A stretch of 37,458 nt of DNA, from positions 1 through 37,458 of the forward strand of contig CAIQHB010000047.1 in NCBI GenBank assembly GCA_903871465.1, read 5' to 3'. How positions within the stretch are numbered: position 1 is the stretch's first letter; the number at the start of each line of letters is the position of its first letter. Below, piece after piece: positions 25,129-33,297 of the stretch. The notes under the pieces were generated by a model. That model was given only the letters and a program-made list of their open reading frames with translations. It was not told the origin of the DNA and ran no database searches. The stretch is from an uncultured Methanosarcinales archaeon. GTDB lineage: Archaea > Halobacteriota > Methanosarcinia > Methanotrichales > Methanotrichaceae. The position numbers and the translations under genes are program-made.

Positions 25129-25469
25129 GCCTAAAACTTTCTTTGAAAGGGTCCCAAGCTTGTTCATCTGGAGATACATCTTTAGCTGTATATCGCTTAG
25201 GCTTATCGGTTTGTTTATCGTCTTCGCACATCTCATCATCCATCCTACGAAGAGTTTAGAGACTCACCGATATTTATTACTATCTCCATTAACTATAACA
25301 GCCTTAAAAAATCGAAGTTTTCAAAAGAAGTTAAATGCATTGATTTAGGGAAATTAGCTACCTTGTTTTGACAGGCATTCCAAGATACTGTTAGATACCT
25401 AAGACTTTACAGAACTTCCCATCGTTAGGATTTTATAGTGGATTCTGCTATCTGATGAACGGTGAGGAG
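25129..25469. other. Right end of the element and upstream region of the transporter operon
   Basis: A 62-codon hydrophobic frame at 25160-25348 starts only with TTG, has no ribosome site and is not supported. The right inverted repeat (25356-25415) ends here, leaving just 55 bases to the start of the substrate-binding-protein gene. The operon promoter must therefore lie inside or next to the repeat. Confidence 0.35.
25356..25415 (-). repeat. Right 60-bp terminal inverted repeat
   Basis: The reverse complement begins GTTCTGTAAAGTCT, continues GGTATCT at the same spacing as the left end, then ATGCCTGTCAAAAC and GGTAGCT. Identical spacing over 60 bases rules out chance. Confidence 0.85.
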
Positions 25470-26594
25470 ATGAAAAGGCAAGCTCTTATCGGCGGTATCA
25501 TCCTAGTTTTGGTCATTCTAGGCGGAATTGGCTATAATCTGATCACTCCAACAAATGCTGTAGTCGTAAATATCGGCCATATTGGACCACTGACAGGAGA
25601 TGCAGCTATGTATGGGGAAATGGAGAAACAGGGTATCGATCTAGCTGTGGCAGAGACAGAGGCCAACGGTGGGATCAAGGGCGATCAACTAAAGGTCATC
25701 CACGAGGACGATCAGGCTAACCCTACATCGGCAACAAATGCTATCAATAAATTAATTACTGTCGATAAAGTTGTCGCTGTAATTGGGGAATTACAAAGTA
25801 CGACCACGTTGGCAATTGCACCTATTGCGGAAAGGAACAAGGTCGTCTTAATTTCCCATGCAGCTAACTCAAACAAGCTCTCAGGTATAGGTGAATATAT
25901 ATTCCGAATTTATCCCACCAATACTGAGGAAGGTCAAAAACTTGTGGAACTTGCTTCTTCGCTAAATTTAACAAATGGTGCTACTCTCTACGTCAACAAC
26001 GATTTTGGCACAGACCTAGAAAGTGCTGTCGATAAAGCTTTTACTGAAAATGGAGGCAGCATAGCAATTTCAGAAGGATACAATCCTGACGCAACCGATT
26101 TCAGAACCCAATTGACAAAAATCCAGGCAAAGAATCCTAGCGTGATCTTTCTTCTCGGATACCCCAAAGATATGGCCATGATATTGAGACAAGCGAAAGA
26201 GATTGGATTAAAGTCTCAGTTCCTTGCAGACGACACCTTCAACTTACCCCAAATCATTGACTGGAGCGGAAATGCCACAGAAGGTGTTATTTTCGTTGTT
26301 CCGTCAAATGGAGATCCCAGCCGGTGGCAGGATTTCAATCAAAAAATCAAGGGCAAATACGGAGAAAACGCCACTATCATAACTGCCATGGCTTATGATG
26401 CAACAAAACTATTGGTAGCTGCTATGGAGAACAGCGGCACAACATCAGATGCGATAAAGACCGGACTCACTCAGATCAAGGATTATCCTGGTGTTACGGG
26501 AAATATCACTTTTGATAAAAACCACGATGTGGTAACCCGATTATTCGACACCCAGATTGTGAAAGGCGGGAAGTTTGTGGAGTATGCGGCGTAG
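25470..26594 (+). CDS. LIV-type ABC transporter substrate-binding protein (Peripla_BP_6)
   Basis: About 374 residues, starting at the ATG at 25470 just after GGTGAGG (the upstream ATG at 25455 has no ribosome site). An N-terminal hydrophobic segment (ALIGGIILVLVILGGIGYNLI) acts as signal or membrane anchor; no lipobox Cys is present. The type I binding fold is clear: VNIGHIGPLTGDAAMYG, AVAETEANGGIKGDQLKVIHEDDQANPTSATNAINKLI, AVIGELQSTTTLAIAPIAE and GYPKDMAMILRQAKEIGL. Family ligands are branched-chain or other amino acids, amides and aromatic acids. It opens the operon, and the matching permeases and ATPases follow only after three conflict-type genes. Confidence 0.9.
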   Translation: MKRQALIGGIILVLVILGGIGYNLITPTNAVVVNIGHIGPLTGDAAMYGEMEKQGIDLAVAETEANGGIKGDQLKVIHEDDQANPTSATNAINKLITVDKVVAVIGELQSTTTLAIAPIAERNKVVLISHAANSNKLSGIGEYIFRIYPTNTEEGQKLVELASSLNLTNGATLYVNNDFGTDLESAVDKAFTENGGSIAISEGYNPDATDFRTQLTKIQAKNPSVIFLLGYPKDMAMILRQAKEIGLKSQFLADDTFNLPQIIDWSGNATEGVIFVVPSNGDPSRWQDFNQKIKGKYGENATIITAMAYDATKLLVAAMENSGTTSDAIKTGLTQIKDYPGVTGNITFDKNHDVVTRLFDTQIVKGGKFVEYAA

Positions 26595-26726
26595 AGAGGC
26601 ACCACTATTTTTTAATAAAATAAGAAATTTTGTGCCAATCAAAGAAAGGAAACCAACAATGCTCAGGTGAGCCGCCAGGTGTGCATACGTCACGGGTTTC
26701 AAGTGTAGAATTATGGAGTACATCAT

Positions 26727-27749
26727 ATGGCCACTTTAGTCTGGGATAACAACCTAATCAATTTGAGGGATCTCCTAGCTGATTTGTATTGGGATAGGTC
26801 AGAATCGCGCCGGATCGTGCAACAAGCCAGACTCAACGCTGGTTTAATCGCCTTCAACGATTCTCCAATCAACAATTGGCACATCATTTTGGATCGTGCC
26901 AGACAGGACGCTGCATGCGTAGATGCCATCATTGATGTTGCCATCGGCGAGCAGCCGCGGTCGAAACAGGAGTTGTTGGCCAGGGCTAAAGAGCACATGC
27001 TGCTCAACCTTCGCGGGGTTGATATTAAAGATGTGAATTGGAAACACCCGTTGGATTCTGTTCAACTCGAACAAATCACTGGCAAACAAAGCACATTGCT
27101 TGAAATCTCATTTTTGGAGCAGGGGCTGCAACGAGCTAAAGCCGTTGCGCGGATAGATTTGGGTGAGTGCGGCAGCGGGTCTGGTTTTCTGATCGGCGAT
27201 GACTTGCTGCTGACAAACAATCATGTGCTGGAAGATAAGACACAGGCGCGGGCAGCTAAGGTGCAGTTCAATTACCAGAAAACATTGAGAGGGCTGAATG
27301 CCTCCTACGATGAGTATGATCTCGACCCAGACGGCCTGTTCAAGACCTCGAAGGATAACGATTGGACTGTGGTAAGAGTCAAGCCCAAGCAAAGTAAGTT
27401 GGCGGGCGAAAAGTGGGGGTCGCTAAGACTTAGTGAGCAGCATCCCAAAGCAAATGATTTTACTATCATTATCCAGCACCCCGGCGGTGGGCCAAAGCAA
27501 ATTGCGCTATACCATAATGTTATAACGTTCATTGACTCAGCCAATCGCTTTGTGCAATACCTAACCGATACGTTACCTGGATCATCCGGCTCGCCGGTGT
27601 TCGATACGGATTGGAATGTAATTGCATTACACCATAGCGGTGGATGGCTGCGAGAGCAGGGCAAAGATCCTGGGAGAGAGTTTTACCGTAACGAAGGTAT
27701 TCACATAAACGCAGTTATTTTGGGATTGAAGGATGCAGGTGTAACCTAA
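26727..27749 (+). CDS. EAD1-fused V8/trypsin-like serine protease
   Basis: A 340-residue cytoplasmic protein (no signal peptide). Residues 10-90 are an effector-associated domain 1 (EAD1): LRDLLADLYWDRSESRRIV, then GLIAFNDSPINNWHIIL, ending QELLARAKEH. Residues 140-335 form a V8/HtrA-like protease with a complete triad: H166 in LLTNNHVLED, D212 in DNDWTVVRV and S287 in LPGSSGSPVF. A substrate-pocket loop reads ALHHSGG. EADs are known to recruit effectors to partner proteins carrying the same EAD class in bacterial and archaeal conflict systems; the next gene carries such a domain. GGAG lies 8 bases before the ATG. Its codon use is more GC-rich than that of the two genes after it. Confidence 0.9.
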   Translation: MATLVWDNNLINLRDLLADLYWDRSESRRIVQQARLNAGLIAFNDSPINNWHIILDRARQDAACVDAIIDVAIGEQPRSKQELLARAKEHMLLNLRGVDIKDVNWKHPLDSVQLEQITGKQSTLLEISFLEQGLQRAKAVARIDLGECGSGSGFLIGDDLLLTNNHVLEDKTQARAAKVQFNYQKTLRGLNASYDEYDLDPDGLFKTSKDNDWTVVRVKPKQSKLAGEKWGSLRLSEQHPKANDFTIIIQHPGGGPKQIALYHNVITFIDSANRFVQYLTDTLPGSSGSPVFDTDWNVIALHHSGGWLREQGKDPGREFYRNEGIHINAVILGLKDAGVT

Positions 27750-27750
27750 T

Positions 27751-28845
27751 ATGGCGAACATGAAATGGTCCGATTACCACCAGGAACTAGAGGATGTTTT
27801 TTCCGAGTTGTATTTAGAGACACCAAGCATCCGGCGCATCATGAACCAAGCTGGTTTAGACCCCAGATTTATTAATTTTAACGGTTCTTCAGTGAATATA
27901 TGGGATCAAATCATCGAGATAGCAGATCAGGAAATGTTAATAAGTCTTATAATAAATGCGATGAAAGATCATCCCAGAGATAAACGATTGTGGAAATTGC
28001 ATAAAGAACATACAGTCTCGAAGGAAAAAGAACCGAATGATGAGTTGCGTGAACTCATTTTAGTAGAAATTAAGTTTGTCATCGCTGCAATGAAGTGGAA
28101 AGATGCTTCTGGAATCATAAAAGAAGACGGCCTTGAGAGGGGTGCTATATGGAATGGAGTGAATTCTAATTTGTATTTCCAGGAGATAAGTAAAGAGCTG
28201 AAAAAAATTGGCATTAATAATTTGGTTAATAGATATGGCTCAACTAGATGCGACTGGAAGCCATTATTGGATTCCGGAAAGGATTCTAAAATGGATTCTG
28301 CAGATAATATAGAATGTATAATACGCGATGTATGCAAAAAAATAGAAGATATAAGTGAGCGCAGAGGCGGTAAAAGGACAAGAATCAAGCCCTGTTTTGA
28401 ATCTAAATTCCTTGGTGATGATGAGGATAAAAGAAAGGGAGAAAAGGCTGAACTAAGGAATAATAACTCGGAATACGTGCTGATAATAGATGCCATTTCG
28501 ATCTTTGATCCGATATTAGAGGAACGTCTGAATTTTTCGGGATTAATTCATAATCCCAAGGTAGCTGTAATTATCGTTTACCCAATTAATTCAATGTCAT
28601 TTGAGATTAATAGATTGATTGAAAAAATGATATCTGAAAGATTAAATGATGCGCACATTAGATTTTATGAAGACCTTGATAAGCTATGCGACATAAGTAT
28701 CGGAAATCAGGCCACTTTTAACCGTAGGCTTGATTGTATCCTAACTCAAAAGGTCGAAAATGCCAGCGTCCTTAGAGCGAATTCATTGAGTAGAGAGTTA
28801 CAATCAAGAAAATTAGGAGGAACGACAGGGTTTTTGCCCACATGA
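27751..28845 (+). CDS. EAD1 adaptor-like protein with unknown C-terminal domains
   Basis: A 364-residue soluble protein starting one base after the protease stop. Residues 8-90 are a second EAD1 (LEDVFSELYLETPSIRRIMNQAGL, INFNGSSVNIWDQII, DHPRDKRLWKLHKEH), clearly alignable with that of the protease (LY, RRI, QA, FN-S, N-W, I, A-Q, K-L, KEH). A helical middle (95-180) follows. From about residue 240 there is an alpha/beta region with strands YVLIIDAISIFDP and KVAVIIVYPINS, a possible Rossmann-like domain without visible catalytic residues. It probably docks the protease through EAD1-EAD1 pairing and links it to the ATPase encoded next (inference). Confidence 0.75.
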   Translation: MANMKWSDYHQELEDVFSELYLETPSIRRIMNQAGLDPRFINFNGSSVNIWDQIIEIADQEMLISLIINAMKDHPRDKRLWKLHKEHTVSKEKEPNDELRELILVEIKFVIAAMKWKDASGIIKEDGLERGAIWNGVNSNLYFQEISKELKKIGINNLVNRYGSTRCDWKPLLDSGKDSKMDSADNIECIIRDVCKKIEDISERRGGKRTRIKPCFESKFLGDDEDKRKGEKAELRNNNSEYVLIIDAISIFDPILEERLNFSGLIHNPKVAVIIVYPINSMSFEINRLIEKMISERLNDAHIRFYEDLDKLCDISIGNQATFNRRLDCILTQKVENASVLRANSLSRELQSRKLGGTTGFLPT

Positions 28846-28866
28846 TGAGGATTCGGGAGAGATACG

Positions 28867-30777
28867 ATGATTTGCACATTTTATTCCTATAAAGGCGGTG
28901 TAGGCCGGTCTATGGCGCTCGCAAATATAGCTTGGCTGCTCTACAATAAAGGACATAAAGTTATGATGATCGATTGGGACTTGGAAGCACCAGGTCTTGA
29001 GAGATTCTTTTATAAAAAAAGTGAAACTATAGAAAGGATTAAAAAGAAACCTGGGCTTATGGATATGCTTTTGGATTATAAATTTAATATTTCTAAAGAA
29101 CTGCATATAAACCGGAAAAAAGATTTGCCTTATTTGAAGCCAAAGAAGATAGCGTTTAAAATATTTAGTGATCCCGGGGGCGCGGAACTCCGATTGCTTA
29201 CTGCGGGAAGAAGATCGAAAGAGTATTATTCTAAATATGTAAACTCCGTTAATAGCTTCGATTGGATAGACTTTTATAAAAATTGGGATGGAGAGTTATA
29301 CTTCGAGTGGCTTAGGGAGCAGCTTGAGTTGAGTATGGATATCGTTCTAATAGATAGCAGAACGGGCGTGAATGAGATAGGTGGAGTCTCCGTCAGCCAG
29401 CTCGCGGATGTTGTAGTAATGTTCTGTGCACCTAATGAGCAAAATTTAGAAGGCACCAAAAAATTAGCTAACAAGTTTAGCAAGTCTGGATTCCTAAATC
29501 TACGTCAAAAACAAAATAGAAAAGTGAATCTAATAATTGTACCCTCAAGGGTGGAAAATGCGGAGATTGACCAATTAACTGAGTTTCAGAGTGATTTTGC
29601 AGAAAGCTTCTCTAGATTTGTTCCTTATGAACTAAAAATAGGGAACGTACCTGCAGGGCTTTTTGACCGAATTTCTGTAGATAAGATCAAACCGGAGATT
29701 GCACCTTTTTGGAAGCTAATGATACCCTATACACCATATTATTCATTTAAAGAACGTTTGGCAGTAAGCGCAACAGAAATAGCCTCCAAGCCCCTAACTG
29801 ATGCCTATACTATTCTCGCTAAAGATATATTGAAATTTTATCCGCGCAAAGAAGAATTAGAAAGCATATCTGATATTAGTTGGTTAGAAAGCATATCTGA
29901 TATTAGTTGGGGGAATATCAAATCGAAATCTTCCACTATTAATGAGTATAGAAGTACTGCCGAAGATCTGATTAAAAACGCAGAGGATTCAATTTATCTA
30001 ACATGTATCTATCCCCCGGAATTTTGGATTATAGGAAACTATCTATTTAATTGGGACAAACTTGGAACTAAGTATGACTATGGAGAACGACTTAAAAACC
30101 ATTTTAGATATTTAATTCCCTTTGACACATTTGATGATAATGAATTACAGGATATTGAGTTTAAAAAGGAAAATAAATATAAAATTAATGCCGAAATATC
30201 AAACTGTCAGATTTTTTCTATTGAACTCAAAGAAAATTTTGCTTTGCTAAACTCTAAATATCTTAGGAAAGGATTGGAAGACGTGAAATTAATTACGAGA
30301 AGAAAAAGCGATGACGACCCGCTATATATTTACTCAGGAAATTACAAATCTAATGATTTAGACTCTTACAAAAAATTTTGCGATTTGATCAGTGACAAAA
30401 CGGGCCTAGAGAGAATAAGAATTTTTATAACAGATATTTATGGCGATGATCTAGACTGGAAAAGAGATGCAACAATCGTAAACCAATTTATTAGAGATTA
30501 TAATAAAAATATAAAACTTCGTATTTGTTCGGCAAGAGATCCTAGTGTCGCTCAGTTTTATCTTGGTGATATGATGATAATTGATAAAAAAATTGTTTTA
30601 ATGTATGATCCGAATAAAGCAGAACCAAATGGGGAGAGGAGGGGACGCATACAATTAATTACTGGAGATATTGTCAAAAGATACCTTGAAATATTCCAAA
30701 TTGGAAATGAGTTAAAAGAACCAAAGGATTATTGGGGGGAGATGCTAGATAGTGATAACGCAGGCCACAATGATTAG
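28867..30777 (+). CDS. KGGVGR-type SIMIBI (MinD/ParA-like) ATPase with extra C-terminal domain
   Basis: A 636-residue protein. The deviant Walker A reads Y-K9GGVGR14S, keeping the first signature Lys of MinD/ParA but with Arg in place of the usual P-loop Lys. It is followed by MIDWDLEAPGL (A' motif) and the Walker B region VLID163SRTG. This is the KGGVGR-style SIMIBI group seen in prokaryotic conflict operons. Residues 355-625 form a second domain (EYRSTAEDLIKNAEDSIYLT..., FIRDYNKNIKLRIC..., MMIIDKKIVLMYD..., LITGDIVKRYLEIF) laid out like a PLD-superfamily half but without the HKD histidine, so perhaps a binding domain. A 27-base in-frame tandem duplication lies in the linker. GGGAGAG precedes the ATG. 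Its end overlaps livH. Confidence 0.85.
   Translation: MICTFYSYKGGVGRSMALANIAWLLYNKGHKVMMIDWDLEAPGLERFFYKKSETIERIKKKPGLMDMLLDYKFNISKELHINRKKDLPYLKPKKIAFKIFSDPGGAELRLLTAGRRSKEYYSKYVNSVNSFDWIDFYKNWDGELYFEWLREQLELSMDIVLIDSRTGVNEIGGVSVSQLADVVVMFCAPNEQNLEGTKKLANKFSKSGFLNLRQKQNRKVNLIIVPSRVENAEIDQLTEFQSDFAESFSRFVPYELKIGNVPAGLFDRISVDKIKPEIAPFWKLMIPYTPYYSFKERLAVSATEIASKPLTDAYTILAKDILKFYPRKEELESISDISWLESISDISWGNIKSKSSTINEYRSTAEDLIKNAEDSIYLTCIYPPEFWIIGNYLFNWDKLGTKYDYGERLKNHFRYLIPFDTFDDNELQDIEFKKENKYKINAEISNCQIFSIELKENFALLNSKYLRKGLEDVKLITRRKSDDDPLYIYSGNYKSNDLDSYKKFCDLISDKTGLERIRIFITDIYGDDLDWKRDATIVNQFIRDYNKNIKLRICSARDPSVAQFYLGDMMIIDKKIVLMYDPNKAEPNGERRGRIQLITGDIVKRYLEIFQIGNELKEPKDYWGEMLDSDNAGHND
29857..29910 (+). 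repeat. 27-bp perfect in-frame tandem duplication
   Basis: Bases 29857-29883 and 29884-29910 are identical and encode LESISDISW twice, in the linker between the ATPase domain and the C-terminal domain. The lack of any mismatch indicates a recent event or selection for copy number. Confidence 0.95.
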
Positions 30778-31648
30778 CCAGCTATTTATTAATAGTCTCA
30801 TCGCGGGCAGTATTTATTCACTTATGGCTATAGGCTTTGCGATCATCTATAAAACTGTAAAATTTTTTCATTTTGCTCATGGAATTGTCTACGCTACAGG
30901 CGCCTATATCACTTATACATTTTTCCAAATCCATAGATTTGATTTCATATCTTCCTTTATTCTGGCGGTTGTATCATCCGGTTTACTCGGATTGCTAATC
31001 TATCAATTTGTCTATCGCACTCTTCAGGTAAAGAAAGCCCCGAATCTAATTTATCTTTTGGCCTCGTTTGGCGTTTTTATTTTCATCGAGAATATCATCG
31101 CTTTGATTTATGGGAATCAAATACTCTTTATGCGGCCTCTAGCGGAGGCATCCAGTTATTCTTTTTTTGGAGCGTCGATAACATTGACGCAGATTGTCAT
31201 CATTGTCGTCTCAATAGCGACCCTTTTGGCCCTATGGATTTTTATCGAGAAGACAAAACTCGGATTGGCCTTGAAAGCTGTGGCAGACGATCCTCAAGCT
31301 GCACAACTGGTCGGGATTGACTCTGTTCGGTTGACACAGGTAGCCTTTTTCGTAGGTTCTGTACTTGCAGGTGTTGCTGGAGTTTTGATATCACTGGAAA
31401 CGAACCTTAGCCCAACCATGGGGTTTCCCGCGATTTTTAAAGGCATTATCGCATCTATTATCGGAGGGATGGGGAGCATTCCTGGCGCAGTCGTCGGAGG
31501 GTTTTTCTTGGGGTTTGTTGAGAATTTTGGTATCTGGTATATTCCCTCAATATGGCAGGATTTTATTTCATTTACCTTCCTTATTGTATTTCTCGTCCTG
31601 AGGCCTTCAGGCTTTTTTGGTGTAATCCCAGAAAAGGAGCTGATATGA
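30752..31648 (+). CDS. livH: LIV-type ABC transporter permease LivH
   Basis: About 298 residues with eight or so transmembrane helices. The sequence follows LivH: FINSLIAGSIYSLMAIGFAIIYKTVKFFHFAHG at the N-terminus, KTKLGLALKAVADDPQAAQLVGID (the EAA-like cytoplasmic loop that docks the ATPase), and a Gly-rich GIIASIIGGMGSIPGAVVGG. The GTG at 30752 sits 9 bases after GGGGGGAG, giving a 26-base overlap with the ATPase gene; a start at the ATG at 30770 (ATGATTAG, 8-base overlap) also fits the family. Either way translation is coupled to the SIMIBI ATPase. It forms the channel with LivM. Confidence 0.9.
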   Translation: MITQATMISQLFINSLIAGSIYSLMAIGFAIIYKTVKFFHFAHGIVYATGAYITYTFFQIHRFDFISSFILAVVSSGLLGLLIYQFVYRTLQVKKAPNLIYLLASFGVFIFIENIIALIYGNQILFMRPLAEASSYSFFGASITLTQIVIIVVSIATLLALWIFIEKTKLGLALKAVADDPQAAQLVGIDSVRLTQVAFFVGSVLAGVAGVLISLETNLSPTMGFPAIFKGIIASIIGGMGSIPGAVVGGFFLGFVENFGIWYIPSIWQDFISFTFLIVFLVLRPSGFFGVIPEKELI

Positions 31649-31649
31649 G

Positions 31650-32519
31650 ATGGAATACGAACTGCATCTTTTCATCATAACTGGAATATTTGTGATTCTC
31701 GCCCTGAGCCTGAATCTGGTACTTGGATACCTGGGCCAACCTGCATTAGGTCACGCCGCATTTTTTGCTATCGGTGCTTATACTTCCAGTTTATTGGCAT
31801 TGAACGCAGGTATTTCACCCTGGATTGGCTTGTTTATCGGTGCATCATTTGCAGCAATTTCTGGTATGATAATAGGTCATTTGACTTTTCATTTAAAGGA
31901 AGACTATTTTGGACTGGCTACTTTTGGGTTTGGCCTTATTATATATAGCGGCATAAATAATTTGACTGATGTGACCCGTGGTCCCATGGGTCTCCCAGGA
32001 ATACCACAATTCATCGCATTTACTGATTTGTACAACTCTCTTATTTTTTATTGTATCCTTATTCTACTATTTGTTTTAATTACTATTTTTTTAACAAGAA
32101 GGATAATATATTCACCCTTTGGAAGGGTTGTACAATCAATAAGAGATGATGAACTGGCTGCAGAAGCTCTTGGAAAAGATACACGACAGGTCAAGATCAT
32201 GATTTTTACGATTGGCGCTTTTTTTGCCGGGATCGCAGGAAGTCTATATGCCCATTATATCACCTTCATAGATCCATCTAGTTTTAATGTTATGGAATCT
32301 ATTCTCGTTGTGCTTATGGTGATTCTCGGTGGCATGGGAACAATTGGAGGGCCTATCATTGGGGCAGCTGTACTGATCCTTTTCCCAGAAATGTTACGAT
32401 TTATCGGTATTCCAGATGCTGTCGCCGCTCCATTAAGGCAGATGATTTACGGCTTTTTATTGGTAATTCTTATCATCAAGAGACCGCAGGGATTGGTCGG
32501 CAAGTACAAATTATGGTAG
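31650..32519 (+). CDS. livM: LIV-type ABC transporter permease LivM
   Basis: A 289-residue membrane protein with the LivM signature LSLNLVLGYLGQPALGHAAFFAIGAYTSSLL, the ATPase-docking loop SPFGRVVQSIRDDELAAEALGKDTRQVKIM, and LVVLMVILGGMGTIGGPIIGAAV. One base separates the LivH stop from its ATG, and GGAGCTGAT is the ribosome site. The length is shorter than in long bacterial LivM proteins but common in archaea. It pairs with LivH as the membrane channel. Confidence 0.9.
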   Translation: MEYELHLFIITGIFVILALSLNLVLGYLGQPALGHAAFFAIGAYTSSLLALNAGISPWIGLFIGASFAAISGMIIGHLTFHLKEDYFGLATFGFGLIIYSGINNLTDVTRGPMGLPGIPQFIAFTDLYNSLIFYCILILLFVLITIFLTRRIIYSPFGRVVQSIRDDELAAEALGKDTRQVKIMIFTIGAFFAGIAGSLYAHYITFIDPSSFNVMESILVVLMVILGGMGTIGGPIIGAAVLILFPEMLRFIGIPDAVAAPLRQMIYGFLLVILIIKRPQGLVGKYKLW

Positions 32520-32526
32520 GTTGATC

Positions 32527-33297
32527 ATGCCATTTCTGATTCTGGAAAATCTGTCAAAGCATTTTGATGGGAACCTCGTATTGGACAATGTCTCTCTTCA
32601 GCTGAAGGAAAGAGAACTTGTCGCAATGATCGGTCCAAATGGTTCAGGCAAGACAACCTTGTTCAATGCGATATCAGGGTTTTTAAAGCCGGATCAGGGT
32701 AAAATTATCTTCAAAGGAATTGAAATTAATAATCTTCCTCCAAATAAAATAGCAAGGCTAGGGATTACTAGATCATTCCAGAGAATTCGTCTCTTTCACC
32801 AGTTGTCCGTCCTCGATAACATGTTACTTGCAGCAAGATACAATGAAGGTGAAAAACTATTCAGCGCATTATTTCGAACTCGATTGATCCATAAAGAAGA
32901 AGAAGAAAATATCAAAAAGAGTTTGGAATATTTATCTTTTGTTGGATTATTTGATAAAAAAGATTCTTTAGGTGAGAATCTATCCTTTGGACAACGAAAG
33001 CTACTTGAATTGGCAATGGCATTTGCTTCTGATGCAGACCTAATTTTGCTTGATGAACCGACATCTGGCGTCTTTCCTGAAACGAAGGCCAAAATAATTC
33101 AAAACATTCAAAAATTGAACGAAGATGGGAAAACAATTCTTTTCATTGAACATGACATGGAACTTGTCATGCGATTAGCGAAGCGAATAATTGTTTTGGA
33201 TCATGGAAAATTGATCGCTGATGGTCATCCAGATGAAATCGTCAACAATGAACATGTCTTAGACGCATATTTTGGCAAGAGGAAATCCTATGCTTGA
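32527..33297 (+). CDS. livG: LIV-type ABC transporter ATPase LivG
   Basis: A 256-residue ABC ATPase. Walker A is IGPNGSGKTTL, the signature is LSFGQRKLLELAMA (the usual LSGGQ is relaxed to LSFGQ, as often in LivG), Walker B is LILLDEPTSGV, and the switch His is in LFIEHDME. The start is the ATG at 32527 rather than the TTG at 32521; AGGTTG precedes it. It powers transport with LivF. Confidence 0.92.
   Translation: MPFLILENLSKHFDGNLVLDNVSLQLKERELVAMIGPNGSGKTTLFNAISGFLKPDQGKIIFKGIEINNLPPNKIARLGITRSFQRIRLFHQLSVLDNMLLAARYNEGEKLFSALFRTRLIHKEEEENIKKSLEYLSFVGLFDKKDSLGENLSFGQRKLLELAMAFASDADLILLDEPTSGVFPETKAKIIQNIQKLNEDGKTILFIEHDMELVMRLAKRIIVLDHGKLIADGHPDEIVNNEHVLDAYFGKRKSYA

Larger units (their letters stand above)
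24336..25415. mobile_element. IR-bounded IS-derived element carrying a membrane-protein gene
   Basis: A 1080-bp unit defined by 60-bp imperfect inverted repeats. Inside are only the C-terminal end of a DDE-type transposase (24533-24667), the three-helix membrane-protein gene (24619-25128), and about 230 bases without a clear gene. The end sequence (G)GTTCTGT and the transposase tail (NYIRPHEGLKGK...NKWMTLIQNA) suggest an IS6-like origin; this is a family guess. The expected transposase catalytic part is missing, so the unit cannot move itself. Possible target-duplication traces (TTCCCA) occur on both sides but not exactly at the ends. Confidence 0.65.

Noticed and set aside
25160-25348. 62-residue hydrophobic frame in the IR-bounded element
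   Set aside because: TTG start only, no ribosome site, and composition explained by AT-rich DNA; not supported as a gene.
24325-25425. Exact target-site duplication around the IR element
   Set aside because: TTCCCA occurs on both flanks but is not directly adjacent to both repeat ends, so no duplication can be claimed.
29857-29910. CRISPR-like or regulatory direct repeat
   Set aside because: Two adjacent coding copies without spacers; a simple in-frame duplication.
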